Counted from the stretch's first letter, positions 47,464 to 56,951 are shown. The stretch: DNA of 64,000 nucleotides from Devosia equisanguinis (GCF_900631955.1 NZ_UZWD01000018.1:62001-126000), one strand, 5' to 3'. The notes: generated from the sequence alone by a model not told the origin. A program made the numbers and translations.

Positions 47464-48858
47464 TCAGGCCGCGCGGCTACGCGCCCCGATGAAGTCTTCT
47501 ATCATGCGCTGGTCATTGGCCAGCACGGTCACCCGTTCTTCGCGGGTATAGAGATCGGCCAACCAGCTCGGCAGGGCCGCATCGACACCCGAGGCTTCCT
47601 TCACCGCGGCTGGGAATTTGGCGGGATGGGCGGTGCCCAGCGTCACCATCGGCACGGCTGTGGACGGCAGGCTCTGGGCAACGCCAAGACCAACGGCGGT
47701 ATGCGGATCGAGTAGGTAGCCACTCTTTTTCCAGGTCCCAGCGATGACGGCGCGCGTTGCCGCCTCGTCGGTGGTGCCGGCGGCAAAGTCGCGGCGGATC
47801 GCCGAAAGCGCCGCATCCGGCAAGGCAAAGCCGCGCGATTGCTTGAGGCTCGACATCATGCGGTTGACCGCGTCGCTGTCACGACCGGCAGATTCGAACA
47901 GCAGGCGTTCGAAATTGGAGGAAATCTGAATATCCATGGACGGGCTGATCGTCGGCTCCACCCCGGCCATTTCGTAACGCCCGGTATCGATCGTGCGGCG
48001 CAGGATATCGTTGGCATTGGTGGCGATTACCAATTGCTCGATTGGCAGGCCCATCTGCTTGGCGCAATAGCCGGCGAAGATATCGCCGAAATTGCCGGTG
48101 GGCACGGTGAAGCTCACCTTGCGGTGTGGTGCGCCCAGCGATGCGGCAGCGGTGAAATAATAGACGATTTGCGCGACGATGCGGCCCCAATTGATCGAAT
48201 TGACGCCGGACAGGCGCACGCGATCGCGGAAGCCATGATTGTTGAACATGGCCTTCACCAGGTCCTGGCAATCATCGAAGGTGCCTTCGAGCGCAATGTT
48301 GTGGACATTGGCGTCGAGCACAGTGGTCATCTGCCGGCGCTGCACCTCCGAGGTGCGCCCCTTGGGATGGAGGATGAAGATATCGGTGGTGTCGCGGCCA
48401 CGGAAGGCTTCGATGGCGGCAGAACCAGTATCGCCGGAGGTGGCGCCAACAATAGTGGCGCGCAGACCGCGCTGGGCCAGGATATGGTCCATCACCCGGC
48501 TGAGGAACTGCATGGCGACGTCCTTGAACGCCAGGGTCGGACCATGGAACAGCTCAAGCACAAAATGGCCAGGGGCAATCTCCACCAGCGGCGTCACCGA
48601 AGCGTGGCGGAAGCTGGCATAGGCTTCGTCGATGATGGTCTTCAGCGTCGCGTCGTCGATCTCGCCCGGGGTGAAGCGGGAGATAATCGCGAAGGCGACA
48701 TCGGCATAGGGCTTACCAGCGAAACCGGCGATTTCGTCTGCACTGACCTGCGGCCAGGATGCCGGCACGTAGAGGCCGCCATCTGCGGCAAGTCCTGCCA
48801 GAACTGCGTCGGAGAAGCCAAGCGCGGGCGCCTTGCCACGCGTAGAAACAAACTGCAT
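47464..48858 (-). CDS. thrC: threonine synthase
   Basis: 464 aa PLP enzyme that converts O-phosphohomoserine to threonine. The PLP Lys is in FHGPTLAFKDVAMQF. TSGDTGSAAIEAFRG binds the phosphate, and PTGNFGDIFAGYCAKQMGLP is the glycine-rich loop. It is followed by the M16 peptidase and preceded by surf1 72 bases upstream on the same strand. No threonine attenuator is visible in the spacer. Confidence 0.96.
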   Translation of the reverse strand: MQFVSTRGKAPALGFSDAVLAGLAADGGLYVPASWPQVSADEIAGFAGKPYADVAFAIISRFTPGEIDDATLKTIIDEAYASFRHASVTPLVEIAPGHFVLELFHGPTLAFKDVAMQFLSRVMDHILAQRGLRATIVGATSGDTGSAAIEAFRGRDTTDIFILHPKGRTSEVQRRQMTTVLDANVHNIALEGTFDDCQDLVKAMFNNHGFRDRVRLSGVNSINWGRIVAQIVYYFTAAASLGAPHRKVSFTVPTGNFGDIFAGYCAKQMGLPIEQLVIATNANDILRRTIDTGRYEMAGVEPTISPSMDIQISSNFERLLFESAGRDSDAVNRMMSSLKQSRGFALPDAALSAIRRDFAAGTTDEAATRAVIAGTWKKSGYLLDPHTAVGLGVAQSLPSTAVPMVTLGTAHPAKFPAAVKEASGVDAALPSWLADLYTREERVTVLANDQRMIEDFIGARSRAA

Positions 48859-48930
48859 CGGGAAGAAGCGCCCTTTTAGAATTGTTGCAACCTAGTCAAA
48901 GCCGCGCTGAGCCGCAAGGTTTTGCCGCGA

Positions 48931-49701
48931 TCAGCGTTTTGGCTGCCGCTGCGCCTGCCGCCACAACCAGAAGCCGAGCATAACAATGGCGACGATGGCA
49001 AAGCCATACCAGGTGTATGCATAGCCCAAATGGTTATTGGGGAAACTGATGACGGTTTCGCCGCCCTGCGGCAGTGCATCGGGCGCGCCGGCCGGAAGAT
49101 CGACATAGAAAGGCGCCACCGGCACAAGGGCAGGATCGATCATGGTGGCAAGCAGCGTCGGGTCGCGGACCCAGGCTACCCGGTCGGACATGTTGGTCTC
49201 GGGGGTCATGAAGCCGGTGGGCTCCCCAGGGCGCAACAACCCCGAGACGGTCACCTGTCCCTCACTGGCATCATGAAGACCGCCCAGGATCACCTCTTCC
49301 TGATTCTGCTCCGGCACGAAGCCGCGATTGACGAAGACGGTGCCGCCCGCGTCGAGCACGAAGGGGGTCATGACCCAATAGCCGGGACCGCCATATCGAC
49401 CCTTGGGATCGGCCAGGCTGGTGAAGACAGTGCTGGTCTGGTCATAGGCGAAGTGGCCGCTCAGCGACACCGGCTGGAAATTCAGCGCACCAACATCGAG
49501 ATCGGGCCAGGTATCGGTGGCCGGCACCGGGATGGGTGCAGCATTCAGGCGGGCATCGACGGCGGCGATCAGCGCTTCCTTCTCCTCCAGCCGCTCCATT
49601 TGCCAGGTACCAAGGAAAACGCAGGTTGCAGCGAGGGCCAGCATCAGGACGGCAAAGACCCAATCGGTCCAACGCAGATTGGCGAGGCGAACAGTGCTCA
49701 T
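48931..49701 (-). CDS. surf1: SURF1 family cytochrome c oxidase assembly protein
   Basis: 256 aa with one membrane helix at each end (WVFAVLMLALAATCVFLGTWQ and YAYTWYGFAIVAIVMLGFWLW) and a periplasmic domain between, the SURF1 layout. GTWQMERLEEKEALI at the first helix end and RGFVPEQNQ are family signatures. SURF1 helps insert heme a into subunit I. The start overlaps the DUF983 stop by four bases (ATGA). Confidence 0.95.
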   Translation of the reverse strand: MSTVRLANLRWTDWVFAVLMLALAATCVFLGTWQMERLEEKEALIAAVDARLNAAPIPVPATDTWPDLDVGALNFQPVSLSGHFAYDQTSTVFTSLADPKGRYGGPGYWVMTPFVLDAGGTVFVNRGFVPEQNQEEVILGGLHDASEGQVTVSGLLRPGEPTGFMTPETNMSDRVAWVRDPTLLATMIDPALVPVAPFYVDLPAGAPDALPQGGETVISFPNNHLGYAYTWYGFAIVAIVMLGFWLWRQAQRQPKR

Positions 49702-50051
49702 TGATGGCCCTCATGCGCATCATGGCGGTACTGGACATTGACCAGCACGCCCTTGAATGGCGGCAGGAGGGCCAGCGACAGGATCAAGGTCGTGGGAATC
49801 CATAGCACGAGATGCATCCACGGCGGGATGGTGAAGCTGGCGCCGACAATAAGCGCCAGAATGATCACCACCGGCGCGACCAGAAATATCACGAAAACAG
49901 CCGGGCCATCGCCACTATCGGCAAAGTCGTAGTCGAGCCCGCACTGGGGGCAAGATGGGGCGAGTTGAAGATAGCCGGAAAACAACCTGCCCTTGCCGCA
50001 ACGCGGGCAGCGGCAGGCAATGCCGGTCAAAATGGGATTGGGGGTGCTCAT
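49698..50051 (-). CDS. DUF983 zinc-ribbon membrane protein
   Basis: 117 aa. Two Cys pairs near the N-terminus (CPRCGKGRLF and CPQCGLDYDF) would bind zinc; two membrane helices follow (AVFVIFLVAPVVIILALIV and LVLWIPTTLILSLALL). DUF983 genes sit in cytochrome oxidase operons of alphaproteobacteria, as here between coxC and surf1, suggesting an assembly role. ATG 50051 is used; a TTG at 50063 would add four residues. Confidence 0.92.
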   Translation of the reverse strand: MSTPNPILTGIACRCPRCGKGRLFSGYLQLAPSCPQCGLDYDFADSGDGPAVFVIFLVAPVVIILALIVGASFTIPPWMHLVLWIPTTLILSLALLPPFKGVLVNVQYRHDAHEGHQ

Positions 50052-50115
50052 GGTATGTTCCAAAGAAAAAGGGCGCAGACCATGCCGCGCCCCTCTCCGA
50101 TTGTCGTATTCGGCC

Positions 50116-50949
50116 TCAATGGCTCAGGGCCACGCCCCAGGAGCCCCAGACATAGACCGAGGCAAACAGGAACAGCCACACCACGTCCACGAAGTGCCAG
50201 TACCAGGCGGCGAACTCGAAGCCGAGATGCTGCTTGGGGGTGAAATCACCGCGTTCGGCACGGATCAGGCAGATCAGAAGGAAAATGGTGCCGATGATGA
50301 CGTGGAAGCCGTGGAAGCCGGTCGCCATGAAGAAGGTGGCGCCATAGAGGTTGCCCGAGAACGAGAAGCCGGCATGGGTGTATTCGAGATACTGAACGAA
50401 TGAGAACAGCACGCCGAGCGCCACGGTGAGCACGAGGCCCCAACGCAGGCCCTGACGATCGTTTTCAAGCAGCGCATGGTGGGCCCAGGTGACTGTCGTG
50501 CCGGAGGTCAACAGGATCAGCGTGTTGAACAGCGGCAGGTGCCAGGGGTCGAACAGTTCGATGCCAGTCGGGGGCCAATGTCCGCCAGTGAAGGCGACGC
50601 GGGCATACTGCTCGATGTCGTCGAAGCGGAAGAAGCCATCGAAATAGGCCCAGAACCAGGCCACGAAGAACATGACTTCGGAGGCAATGAACAAGAGCAT
50701 GCCGTAGCGATGGTGGAGCTGGACCACCGGCGTATGGAAGCCGCCATTGGCTTCCTTGATCACATCGGCCCACCAGGCATAGAAGGTGTAGACCACACCA
50801 GCCAGGCCGATGAAGAACAGCCACGGCGTCCAATGGTGCATCCAAGCGATGCCACCGATCGCCAGCACGAAGACGGCAACCGACATGACGAACGGCCAGG
50901 GGCTCGGTTCGACCATGTGGTAGTCATGGTTCTTTTCTAAGGCGGCCAT
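50116..50949 (-). CDS. ctaE: cytochrome c oxidase subunit III
   Basis: 277 aa with seven membrane helices, normal for subunit III. Conserved parts are HDYHMVEPSPWPFV, SEVMFFVAWFWAYFDGF, LLTSGTTVTWAHHALLEN and VWLFLFASVYVWGSWGVA. It stabilises the aa3 oxidase core and assists proton uptake. It lies two bases after the ctaG gene. Confidence 0.97.
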   Translation of the reverse strand: MAALEKNHDYHMVEPSPWPFVMSVAVFVLAIGGIAWMHHWTPWLFFIGLAGVVYTFYAWWADVIKEANGGFHTPVVQLHHRYGMLLFIASEVMFFVAWFWAYFDGFFRFDDIEQYARVAFTGGHWPPTGIELFDPWHLPLFNTLILLTSGTTVTWAHHALLENDRQGLRWGLVLTVALGVLFSFVQYLEYTHAGFSFSGNLYGATFFMATGFHGFHVIIGTIFLLICLIRAERGDFTPKQHLGFEFAAWYWHFVDVVWLFLFASVYVWGSWGVALSH

Positions 50950-50951
50950 GT

Positions 50952-51518
50952 TCAGCTTCCCTCACTGTCTGAAGCGTAGAAGGTATAAGAGAGCGTAATC
51001 TCTTTGATGGTGTGGAGCTCAGGATTGTCGTCCAGATCGGGATCGACAAAGAAGACGATGGGCATTTCCACCGTTTCGCCCGGCTGCAGTGTCTGCTCAT
51101 TGAAGCAGAAACACTGGATCTTGTTGAAATAGACACCGGCCTTTTCAGGCGTGACGTTGAACACGGCCATGCCGGTCAGCGGCTTGTCGGAATTATTTGT
51201 CGCGATGTAGTTGACCGTGTCGACAGTGCCGATGCGGTCGGTCACCGGCGCCGCAGCCTTCACCGTCCACGGCAGTGCGCGCTCGACATTGACGTCGAAC
51301 CGGACCTTCATCTCGCGGGCAATGACGCCCTTGGGGTTATCGGCTGCTACCTGGGTGGTGCCACCGAAACCGGTTACTTGGCAGAACATCTGGTAGAGGG
51401 GCACTGACACGAAGGCCAGGCCCACCATGCCGGCGGCGATGCCAGCCAGCATCAGGCCCAGGCGCTTATTGTTGGGCGCTGCAGGAGCCGGATTACGATG
51501 GTGCAAGACATCGGTCAT
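50952..51518 (-). CDS. ctaG: cytochrome c oxidase assembly protein CtaG/Cox11
   Basis: 188 aa copper chaperone for the CuB site of subunit I. One N-terminal membrane helix (LGLMLAGIAAGMVGLAFVSV) is followed by a periplasmic domain with the copper-binding CFCFNEQTL (C-x-C-x-x-Q type) and FVDPDLDDNPEL. Starts directly after the stop of the small CoxF gene. Confidence 0.96.
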   Translation of the reverse strand: MTDVLHHRNPAPAAPNNKRLGLMLAGIAAGMVGLAFVSVPLYQMFCQVTGFGGTTQVAADNPKGVIAREMKVRFDVNVERALPWTVKAAAPVTDRIGTVDTVNYIATNNSDKPLTGMAVFNVTPEKAGVYFNKIQCFCFNEQTLQPGETVEMPIVFFVDPDLDDNPELHTIKEITLSYTFYASDSEGS

Positions 51519-51698
51519 CTAGAGCGCCCTGTCGAACAGAGCCGGACCCATCTTGACGATGGTCAGCACGTAGAACGTCAGCGCAAAGAGTGCCAGCGCG
51601 GCTCCGAGGGCAATGGAGCGACGACGGCGCTGGCGCTTGAGGGCCGCCTCCTGCTCCGGGGTCATCGGCTGCATTTCAAATTCGGCTTGCGTTGCCAT
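51519..51698 (-). CDS. CoxF-like small membrane protein
   Basis: 59 aa with one membrane helix (SIALGAALALFALTFYVLTIV) and an acidic/Met-rich N-terminus. A small gene of this kind sits between ctaB and ctaG in many Hyphomicrobiales and is named coxF. Function unknown; likely helps oxidase biogenesis, inferred from position. ATG 51698 starts three bases before the ctaB stop region; its stop directly abuts the ctaG start. Confidence 0.8.
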   Translation of the reverse strand: MATQAEFEMQPMTPEQEAALKRQRRRRSIALGAALALFALTFYVLTIVKMGPALFDRAL

Positions 51699-51700
51699 GA

Positions 51701-52630
51701 TCAAAGCAGCCCCATTTTGGTGACAAAGGTATCAGCCAAAAGCGCCAGGAACAGCACGAACAGATAGCTGAGGGAGAAGGTGAAGAGGCTGCGGGCAGCC
51801 TTGCGCATGGCAACGCTTTCCGAAGCGCGCCACAGGCGAACGGCCAGCCAGAGGAAGCCCGCGCCGAAGGCGATGGCGACGGCGCCGTAAATCCACCCCG
51901 CAAAGCCGAGGAAGAGTGGCAACATGCTGGCCGCGACCAGGACAACCGAGTAGGCGAGGATCTGCCGGCGGGTCGAAACTTCACCGACCACGTTCGGCAT
52001 CATTGGGATGCCCGCAGCGCCATAGTCGCTCTGCTTGTAGAGGGCGAGCGCCCAAAAATGCGGTGGGGTCCACAGGAAGATGATGAGGAAGAGCGCAAAG
52101 CCTTCCCAGCTCAGCGTGCCGGTCACGGCGGCCCAGCCCACCATGGGCGGGAAGGCGCCGGCAGCACCGCCGATAACGATGTTCTGCGGCGTCGAGCGCT
52201 TGAGCCACATCGTATAGACGACGACATAGAAGAAGATGGTGAAGGCCAGGAAACCACCGGCAACCCAATTGGTCGCGAGGCCCAGCAGCATCACGGAAAA
52301 GACCGAGAGCACCACACCGAAGACCAGCGCCTCTGAGGCAGCCATCCGACCGGCGGGAATGGGCCGGTTGATGGTCCGGCTCATCACCGCATCGATATCG
52401 GCGTCATACCACATATTGAGCGCGCCGGAGGCCCCTGCCCCGATGGCGATACAGGCAATGGCGATGAAACCGATGATCGGGTTGATCGAACCGGGAGCGA
52501 TCAGCATGCCGACAAAGGCAGTGAACACGACCAGCGACATGACGCGCGGCTTGAGCAGCGCCAGGTAGTCCTCTACCCGTGCTTCGCCCGCCATGGCGGG
52601 TGTGCTCCTGCTGTCGTCGATATAAGCCAC
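51701..52630 (-). CDS. ctaB: protoheme IX farnesyltransferase
   Basis: 309 aa UbiA-type membrane prenyltransferase that converts heme B to heme O. The first Asp-rich motif is [15 protein letters not shown], the second is [15 protein letters not shown] with [14 protein letters not shown]. Starts with GTG 52630 after AAGGAAA. Eight or nine membrane helices. It lies between ctaD and the small CoxF gene in the usual order. Confidence 0.96.
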   Translation of the reverse strand: MAYIDDSRSTPAMAGEARVEDYLALLKPRVMSLVVFTAFVGMLIAPGSINPIIGFIAIACIAIGAGASGALNMWYDADIDAVMSRTINRPIPAGRMAASEALVFGVVLSVFSVMLLGLATNWVAGGFLAFTIFFYVVVYTMWLKRSTPQNIVIGGAAGAFPPMVGWAAVTGTLSWEGFALFLIIFLWTPPHFWALALYKQSDYGAAGIPMMPNVVGEVSTRRQILAYSVVLVAASMLPLFLGFAGWIYGAVAIAFGAGFLWLAVRLWRASESVAMRKAARSLFTFSLSYLFVLFLALLADTFVTKMGLL

Positions 52631-52696
52631 TGATACTTTCCTTGTGTGGCGGACCGCGCCTCGGGCGCGATCCGCTGATGTCGTTTCGCCTGCGGC

Positions 52697-54391
52697 TTAA
52701 TGAGCCTTGGACGAGTCGATCTGAGGCAGGGTCGAGAACTGGTGGAACGGCGGGGGCGAGGACAGGGTCCACTCCAGGGTCGTCGCACCGTCACCCCACG
52801 GATTGTCACCGGCGACGCGCTTCTTACGGAAGGCTTCCCAGGTGGCGTAGAAGAAGATGACCATGGCAACGAAGGTGATGTAGTAGCCGATGGAGGACAC
52901 GCGGTTCCACAGAGCGAAGGCATCCGGATAGTCGATGTAACGACGCGGCATGCCGGCGAGGCCGAGGAAGTGCTGCGGGAAGAAGATCAGGTTCACGCCG
53001 ATGAACATGATCCAGAAGTGCAGCTTGCCGAGCAGTTCGGAGTACATGTAGCCCGACATCTTGGGGAACCAGTAGTACCAGCCCGCAAAGATCGAGAACA
53101 CGGCGCCAAGCGACAGCACGTAGTGGAAGTGAGCAACCACATAATAGGTATCGTGCAGGGCACGGTCGGCACCGGCATTGGCCAGCACCACACCAGTCAC
53201 ACCACCGACGGTGAACAGGAAGATGAAGCCGATGGCCCAGAGCATGGGCGTACGGAAGGTGATGGAGCCGCCCCACATGGTGGCGATCCAGGAGAAGATC
53301 TTCACGCCCGTGGGCACCGCGATGACCATGGTGGCGGCCACGAAGTAGCGCTGCACGTCGAGGCTGAGGCCGGTGGTGTACATGTGGTGGGCCCACACGA
53401 CGAAGCCGACGAAGCCGATGGCAACCATGGCATAGGCCATGGCCATGTAGCCGAAGACCGGCTTACGGCTGAAGGTCGCCACGATGTGGCTGATGATGCC
53501 GAAGCCCGGCAGGATCATGATGTACACTTCGGGGTGACCGAAGAACCAGAACAGGTGCTGGTAGAGCACCGGATCACCGCCGCCCTCAGGGGCGAAGAAG
53601 CTGGTGCCGAAATTGCGGTCGGTCAGCATCATGGTGATGGCGCCAGCCAGAACCGGCAGGGCGAGCAGCAGCAGGAAGGCGGTGACCAGCACCGACCAGG
53701 CGAACAGCGGCATCTTGTGGATGGTCATGCCGGGCGCGCGCATGTTCAGGATGGTCGTGATCAGGTTGATCGCGCCCAGGATCGAGGACACACCAGCGAC
53801 GTGCAGCGACAGGATGACGAAGTCAGTCGCCGGACCAGGATGGCCGGAGGTCGACAGCGGCGGGTAAGCCGTCCAGCCACCACCGAAGCCGAGGGCACCA
53901 GCAGGGCCTTCGAAGAACATCGACAGGATCGTCAGCAGCAGCGCCGGCGGCAGCAGCCAGAAGGCGATGTTGTTGATACGCGGGAAGGCGGTATCAGGCG
54001 CACCGACCATCAAGGGAGCGAAATAGTTGGCAAAGCCACCCATGGTCGCCGGCATGACGGTGAAGAACACCATGATGAGGGCGTGGGCGGACACGAACAC
54101 GTTGAACATGTGCTTGCCGCCATCGAGGGCAGCGTCGCCCTCGAGACCATAGGCCAGGGACGCCAGGCCATGGAAGATCTGGATGCCAGGCTCCTGCAGC
54201 TCCATGCGCATAAGGCCGGACAGGATGCCGCCGATCACACCAGCGATGATCGAAAACACCAGGTACATGATCCCGATGTCTTTGTGGTTGGTCGAGAATA
54301 CCCAACGGCGCCAGCCGGTGGGCGTATGGTGATCATGCGCCGCATGATCGTGCCCGGTCGCATGGGCTTCGAGGTTTGCTGTAGTAGCCAT
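52697..54391 (-). CDS. ctaD: cytochrome c oxidase subunit I
   Basis: 564 aa, 12 membrane helices. It carries heme a, heme a3 and CuB: the a-heme His in [15 protein letters not shown], the CuB/Tyr crosslink region in [19 protein letters not shown], and the paired His in [27 protein letters not shown] and [12 protein letters not shown] are also diagnostic. Terminal oxidase of the aa3 type. It follows ctaC by 24 bases. Confidence 0.98.
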   Translation of the reverse strand: MATTANLEAHATGHDHAAHDHHTPTGWRRWVFSTNHKDIGIMYLVFSIIAGVIGGILSGLMRMELQEPGIQIFHGLASLAYGLEGDAALDGGKHMFNVFVSAHALIMVFFTVMPATMGGFANYFAPLMVGAPDTAFPRINNIAFWLLPPALLLTILSMFFEGPAGALGFGGGWTAYPPLSTSGHPGPATDFVILSLHVAGVSSILGAINLITTILNMRAPGMTIHKMPLFAWSVLVTAFLLLLALPVLAGAITMMLTDRNFGTSFFAPEGGGDPVLYQHLFWFFGHPEVYIMILPGFGIISHIVATFSRKPVFGYMAMAYAMVAIGFVGFVVWAHHMYTTGLSLDVQRYFVAATMVIAVPTGVKIFSWIATMWGGSITFRTPMLWAIGFIFLFTVGGVTGVVLANAGADRALHDTYYVVAHFHYVLSLGAVFSIFAGWYYWFPKMSGYMYSELLGKLHFWIMFIGVNLIFFPQHFLGLAGMPRRYIDYPDAFALWNRVSSIGYYITFVAMVIFFYATWEAFRKKRVAGDNPWGDGATTLEWTLSSPPPFHQFSTLPQIDSSKAH

Positions 54392-54415
54392 AGATTGTCT
54401 CCCCTGACCCTATGC

Positions 54416-55342
54416 TTAGAGAGCCGGCAGCACGGCGGCAGCCGCGGCGTAGTCACGGTTCTCGGCGAATGCGGTAATAAAGGCCTCAAATTCTTCAGCC
54501 GTAACGACGCGGACGGCGATCGGCATGTAGGCATGATCCTTGCCACACAGCTCCGAGCACTGGCCGTAATAGATGCCGGTCTGACGGGCATTGAACCAGG
54601 TTTCGTTGAGGCGGCCCGGCACGGCGTCGACCTTGATGCCGAAGGACGGCACGGCAAAGGCGTGGATCACACCTGACGGGCTCGACGTAATCTGCAGTTG
54701 AACGGTGGTATCGACCGGAACGACGAGCTCGTTGTCGACAGCCAGGAGGCGCGGCTGACCGGGCTTGATGTCCTGATGGTAATTGGTGGCGACGCTGCCC
54801 AGAATGTTGGAATCGAAGGCAACGCCCTGATCCACATATTCGTAGTTCCAGTACCACTGCTCGCCCGAGACCTTGACGACGAGACCCGGGGCCGGGACTT
54901 CGACTTCACCGAACGAGAAGATGTTGGAGCCGAGATATTTGCGCTCCCCATCGGGCACGGTCATCTGGTCGGACAGCACCCCGAACGAGGGAATGGCGAT
55001 AATGATCAGGATGACGATAGGCACGACAGTCCAGATCACCTCGATCAACGTGTTGTGGGTGAAACGCGCCGGGACCGGATTGGCCTTGGCGTTGAAACGC
55101 ACCACGACGGCGACCAGAAGGGCCAGCACGAAGAGCACGATGATGGTGATGGTCCACATCAGGGGACCATCGTGGAAAGCCACGATGGAATCCATGATCG
55201 GGGTCACCGAAGGCTGGAGATGAATCTGTCCAGGCTCGGGATGCCCGGCGCTGGACTGCTGCGCGAACGCGATCGCCGGCGACATTGCCAAAGCGACCGC
55301 GGAAACGGCCCCCAACTTCTTCAAGAACTGCCCGGTCACCAT
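54416..55342 (-). CDS. ctaC: cytochrome c oxidase subunit II
   Basis: 308 aa. A signal sequence (LKKLGAVSAVALAMSPAIA) and two membrane helices (residues about 55-75 and 95-115) precede the periplasmic CuA domain with CSELCGKDHAYMPI and EQWYWNYEYVD. ATG 55342 is chosen because AGGGGG lies just upstream; a GTG at 55375 would add 11 residues. First gene of the long cta run. Confidence 0.97.
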   Translation of the reverse strand: MVTGQFLKKLGAVSAVALAMSPAIAFAQQSSAGHPEPGQIHLQPSVTPIMDSIVAFHDGPLMWTITIIVLFVLALLVAVVVRFNAKANPVPARFTHNTLIEVIWTVVPIVILIIIAIPSFGVLSDQMTVPDGERKYLGSNIFSFGEVEVPAPGLVVKVSGEQWYWNYEYVDQGVAFDSNILGSVATNYHQDIKPGQPRLLAVDNELVVPVDTTVQLQITSSPSGVIHAFAVPSFGIKVDAVPGRLNETWFNARQTGIYYGQCSELCGKDHAYMPIAVRVVTAEEFEAFITAFAENRDYAAAAAVLPAL

Positions 55343-55386
55343 AAACCCCCTATGCACTGTTCTGGCGGCTGGCACCGAGAATGAGG

Positions 55387-55392
55387 GTTATA
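55387..55392 (-). promoter_or_regulatory. candidate -10 element for the ctaC operon
   Basis: On the minus strand TATAAC lies 45-50 bases before the ctaC ATG. If used, transcription would start near 55380 and the FNR/FixK-like site at 55444-55457 would be centred near -70, a position where such activators work. No clear -35 is seen, which also fits an activator-dependent promoter. Confidence 0.3.
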
Positions 55393-55443
55393 GCGGCATA
55401 GCTAACGCCGCCCCGACTCAACCTCGGAGCGTAAAACTCTTGT

Positions 55444-55457
55444 TTGACCTAAATCAC
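55444..55457. promoter_or_regulatory. FNR/FixK-like anaerobox
   Basis: TTGACCTAAATCAC matches TTGAT-N4-ATCAA at eight of ten specified positions. It lies in the spacer between divergent ctaC (start 55342, minus) and the IalB-like gene (start 55661, plus). The oxidase operon is the more plausible target. The site type is known from rhizobial FixK and FnrN; binding here is inferred. Confidence 0.4.
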
Positions 55458-55660
55458 ATTGGAAGAGCCGAGTCTATTGTAGGCTGATGGGTCCAGCATG
55501 CGGCAAATTGCTGCCACAATGAGGGCGCCATGCCTCACCCGCGCCCCAGTTTCCCGGCAAAACCTGCCGGAAATCCGGCCTTTGGTTGACAGGCTGGGAC
55601 GCGTATCAGAAACAGGAATCGCCTGTGCGCATGCGCCGATTCGGCAGGAGAATTGATAGA

Positions 55661-56164
55661 GTGATTGTCTGGGCAAAGCAGTTTGGTACGGTTTGCGCTG
55701 TTGTGGCAGGCCTGTTGGCAGTACCCGCTTTGGGTCAGGGCACGGTTCGCGCCGAGCATGGCGACTGGCAGATGAGCTGCGACACGCCCCCGGGCGCCAG
55801 TTCCGAGCAATGCGCCATCATTCAAAACGTCCTTGCCGAAGACCAGCCCAATGTCGGCCTGTCGGTCATCGTGCTGCGGACCGCCGATCGCGAGGCGCGG
55901 CTGCTGCGCGTGCTGGCGCCGCTTGGCGTGCTGCTGCCCAATGGCCTGGGCCTCAATGTCGACGGCAATGATATGGGCCGCGTCGCCTTCGTGCGCTGCC
56001 TGCCCAATGGCTGCATCGCCGAGGTGGAACTCGATGACGACCTGATCAAGGTTTTGTCCGAAGGGACCACCGCAATTTTCGTGGTGTTCAAGACGCCCGA
56101 GGAAGGCGTGGGCATACCGGTGTCGCTCGATGGGTTTGCCGAGGGCTTCGCCGCCCTCCCCTGA
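55661..56164 (+). CDS. invasion-associated locus B (IalB) family protein
   Basis: 167 aa from GTG 55661, about ten bases after CAGGAG; it then begins with a signal peptide (AKQFGTVCAVVAGLLAVPA). The mature part has GDWQMSCDTPPGASSEQCAI and RCLPNGCIAEVELDD, the IalB Cys pattern (four Cys, two likely disulfides). IalB proteins are periplasmic or surface proteins of rhizobia and Bartonella with roles in host interaction, or housekeeping in free-living relatives. An ATG at 55631 without a ribosome binding site is the alternative start. Confidence 0.88.
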   Translation: MIVWAKQFGTVCAVVAGLLAVPALGQGTVRAEHGDWQMSCDTPPGASSEQCAIIQNVLAEDQPNVGLSVIVLRTADREARLLRVLAPLGVLLPNGLGLNVDGNDMGRVAFVRCLPNGCIAEVELDDDLIKVLSEGTTAIFVVFKTPEEGVGIPVSLDGFAEGFAALP

Positions 56165-56179
56165 TCGGGAGTTTTTGCC

Positions 56180-56425
56180 ATGGAAGAACGATCGAGGGCC
56201 ACGCGCCACCGCACCCTCAAGGGCGGCAAGATCGTCTTTAACAATGGCTTTTCCACAATCAATTGCACAATGCGCAATTTTTCCGAGACTGGCGCCAAGC
56301 TGGTGGTGACCAGCGTGGTGGGCATTCCCGACAAGTTCGAGTTGACCATGGACGACGGGCGCCACTTTTCCTGCGCCATCGTCTGGCGAACCGCCACCGA
56401 ATTGGGCGTGGCGTTTTCATCCTGA
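56180..56425 (+). CDS. PilZ-domain protein
   Basis: 81 aa, a stand-alone PilZ domain. The c-di-GMP-binding N-terminal R-x-x-x-R is suggested by RATRHR (residues 6-11) and the second motif D/N-x-S-x-x-G by NFSETGAKLVV. Such proteins bind c-di-GMP and modulate partners. It follows the IalB-like gene by 15 bases, likely in one transcript. The window also holds a diguanylate cyclase and an EAL protein. Confidence 0.85.
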   Translation: MEERSRATRHRTLKGGKIVFNNGFSTINCTMRNFSETGAKLVVTSVVGIPDKFELTMDDGRHFSCAIVWRTATELGVAFSS

Positions 56426-56430
56426 CTGCA

Positions 56431-56469
56431 AAATAAAAAGGCCGGGCACGTGAATTTCACGGCCCGGCT
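56431..56469 (-). terminator. rho-independent terminator of the DUF1127 gene
   Basis: GCCGGGC (56441-56447) with GCCCGGC (56462-56468), continued by CGTGA / TCACG inside, gives a long stem. On the minus strand it is followed by TTTTTATTTT (56439-56430). It ends the minus-strand transcript 112 bases past the DUF1127 stop; it may also serve the convergent PilZ gene. Confidence 0.85.
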
Positions 56470-56581
56470 AGTCATCAGGAAACGGGACCAGCGGCAAAAC
56501 TGGTCCGGGAGATGGCACGAGCACTCATCGTGTTCGAACCAACGGGTCAGCAGCCGCCACGAACGGCCGCAATTCGAGAAT

Positions 56582-56845
56582 TCAGGCGCGGGCGTTGCGA
56601 GCGCGCGCTGCACTCAGCACCATGCCCGGGGTGCGTCCATTGCGCGCCACCATGGCATCGGCAATGTCGCCGCGATCAATGCCAAGGTCTTGCAGACGAT
56701 TGGCATCAAGACCCATGAGCCCTTTGAGTGCGGTGCGGCGCTGACGAGCGGCCTTGACCTGGGCGACCCAGGCAAAGAAGGCGCCAAAAATCGTCGAGTG
56801 CGAGCCAGCCGCAACTGACCGCTCGCCGGGGAGCGAGAGAGCCAT
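56582..56845 (-). CDS. DUF1127 small Arg-rich protein
   Basis: 87 aa. The C-terminal half contains the DUF1127 helix pattern (RQRRTALKGLMGLDANRLQD, LGIDRGDIADAM). Such small proteins in rhizobia and Rhodobacter bind RNA or affect phosphate and small-RNA metabolism. GGAGA lies five bases before ATG 56845. The gene diverges from a LysR regulator, and in Brucella and Agrobacterium a LysR of this type (VtlR) activates DUF1127 genes, so the pair is probably functionally linked. Confidence 0.85.
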   Translation of the reverse strand: MALSLPGERSVAAGSHSTIFGAFFAWVAQVKAARQRRTALKGLMGLDANRLQDLGIDRGDIADAMVARNGRTPGMVLSAARARNARA

Positions 56846-56921
56846 GATTATCTCCAAGGACAAACAGGATGGGCGCCGGAGGGAGGCCGGCGCGGCGGCG
56901 CGTCACTGCACCGTCACCGCC

Positions 56922-56951
56922 AGATAGCGCTCTGGACTTCCATTCGTCCAA
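56922..56951 (-). promoter_or_regulatory. candidate promoter of the DUF1127 gene
   Basis: On the minus strand TTGGAC (56951-56946) and CTATCT (56927-56922) are separated by 18 bases, giving a leader of about 70 bases. It lies in the divergent spacer with the LysR gene, where a LysR site would be expected. Confidence 0.35.

Noticed and set aside
52700-54676. Open plus-strand frame of 658 codons antisense to ctaD
   Set aside because: His/Gly/Glu-rich low-complexity translation of antisense ctaD; no support as a gene.
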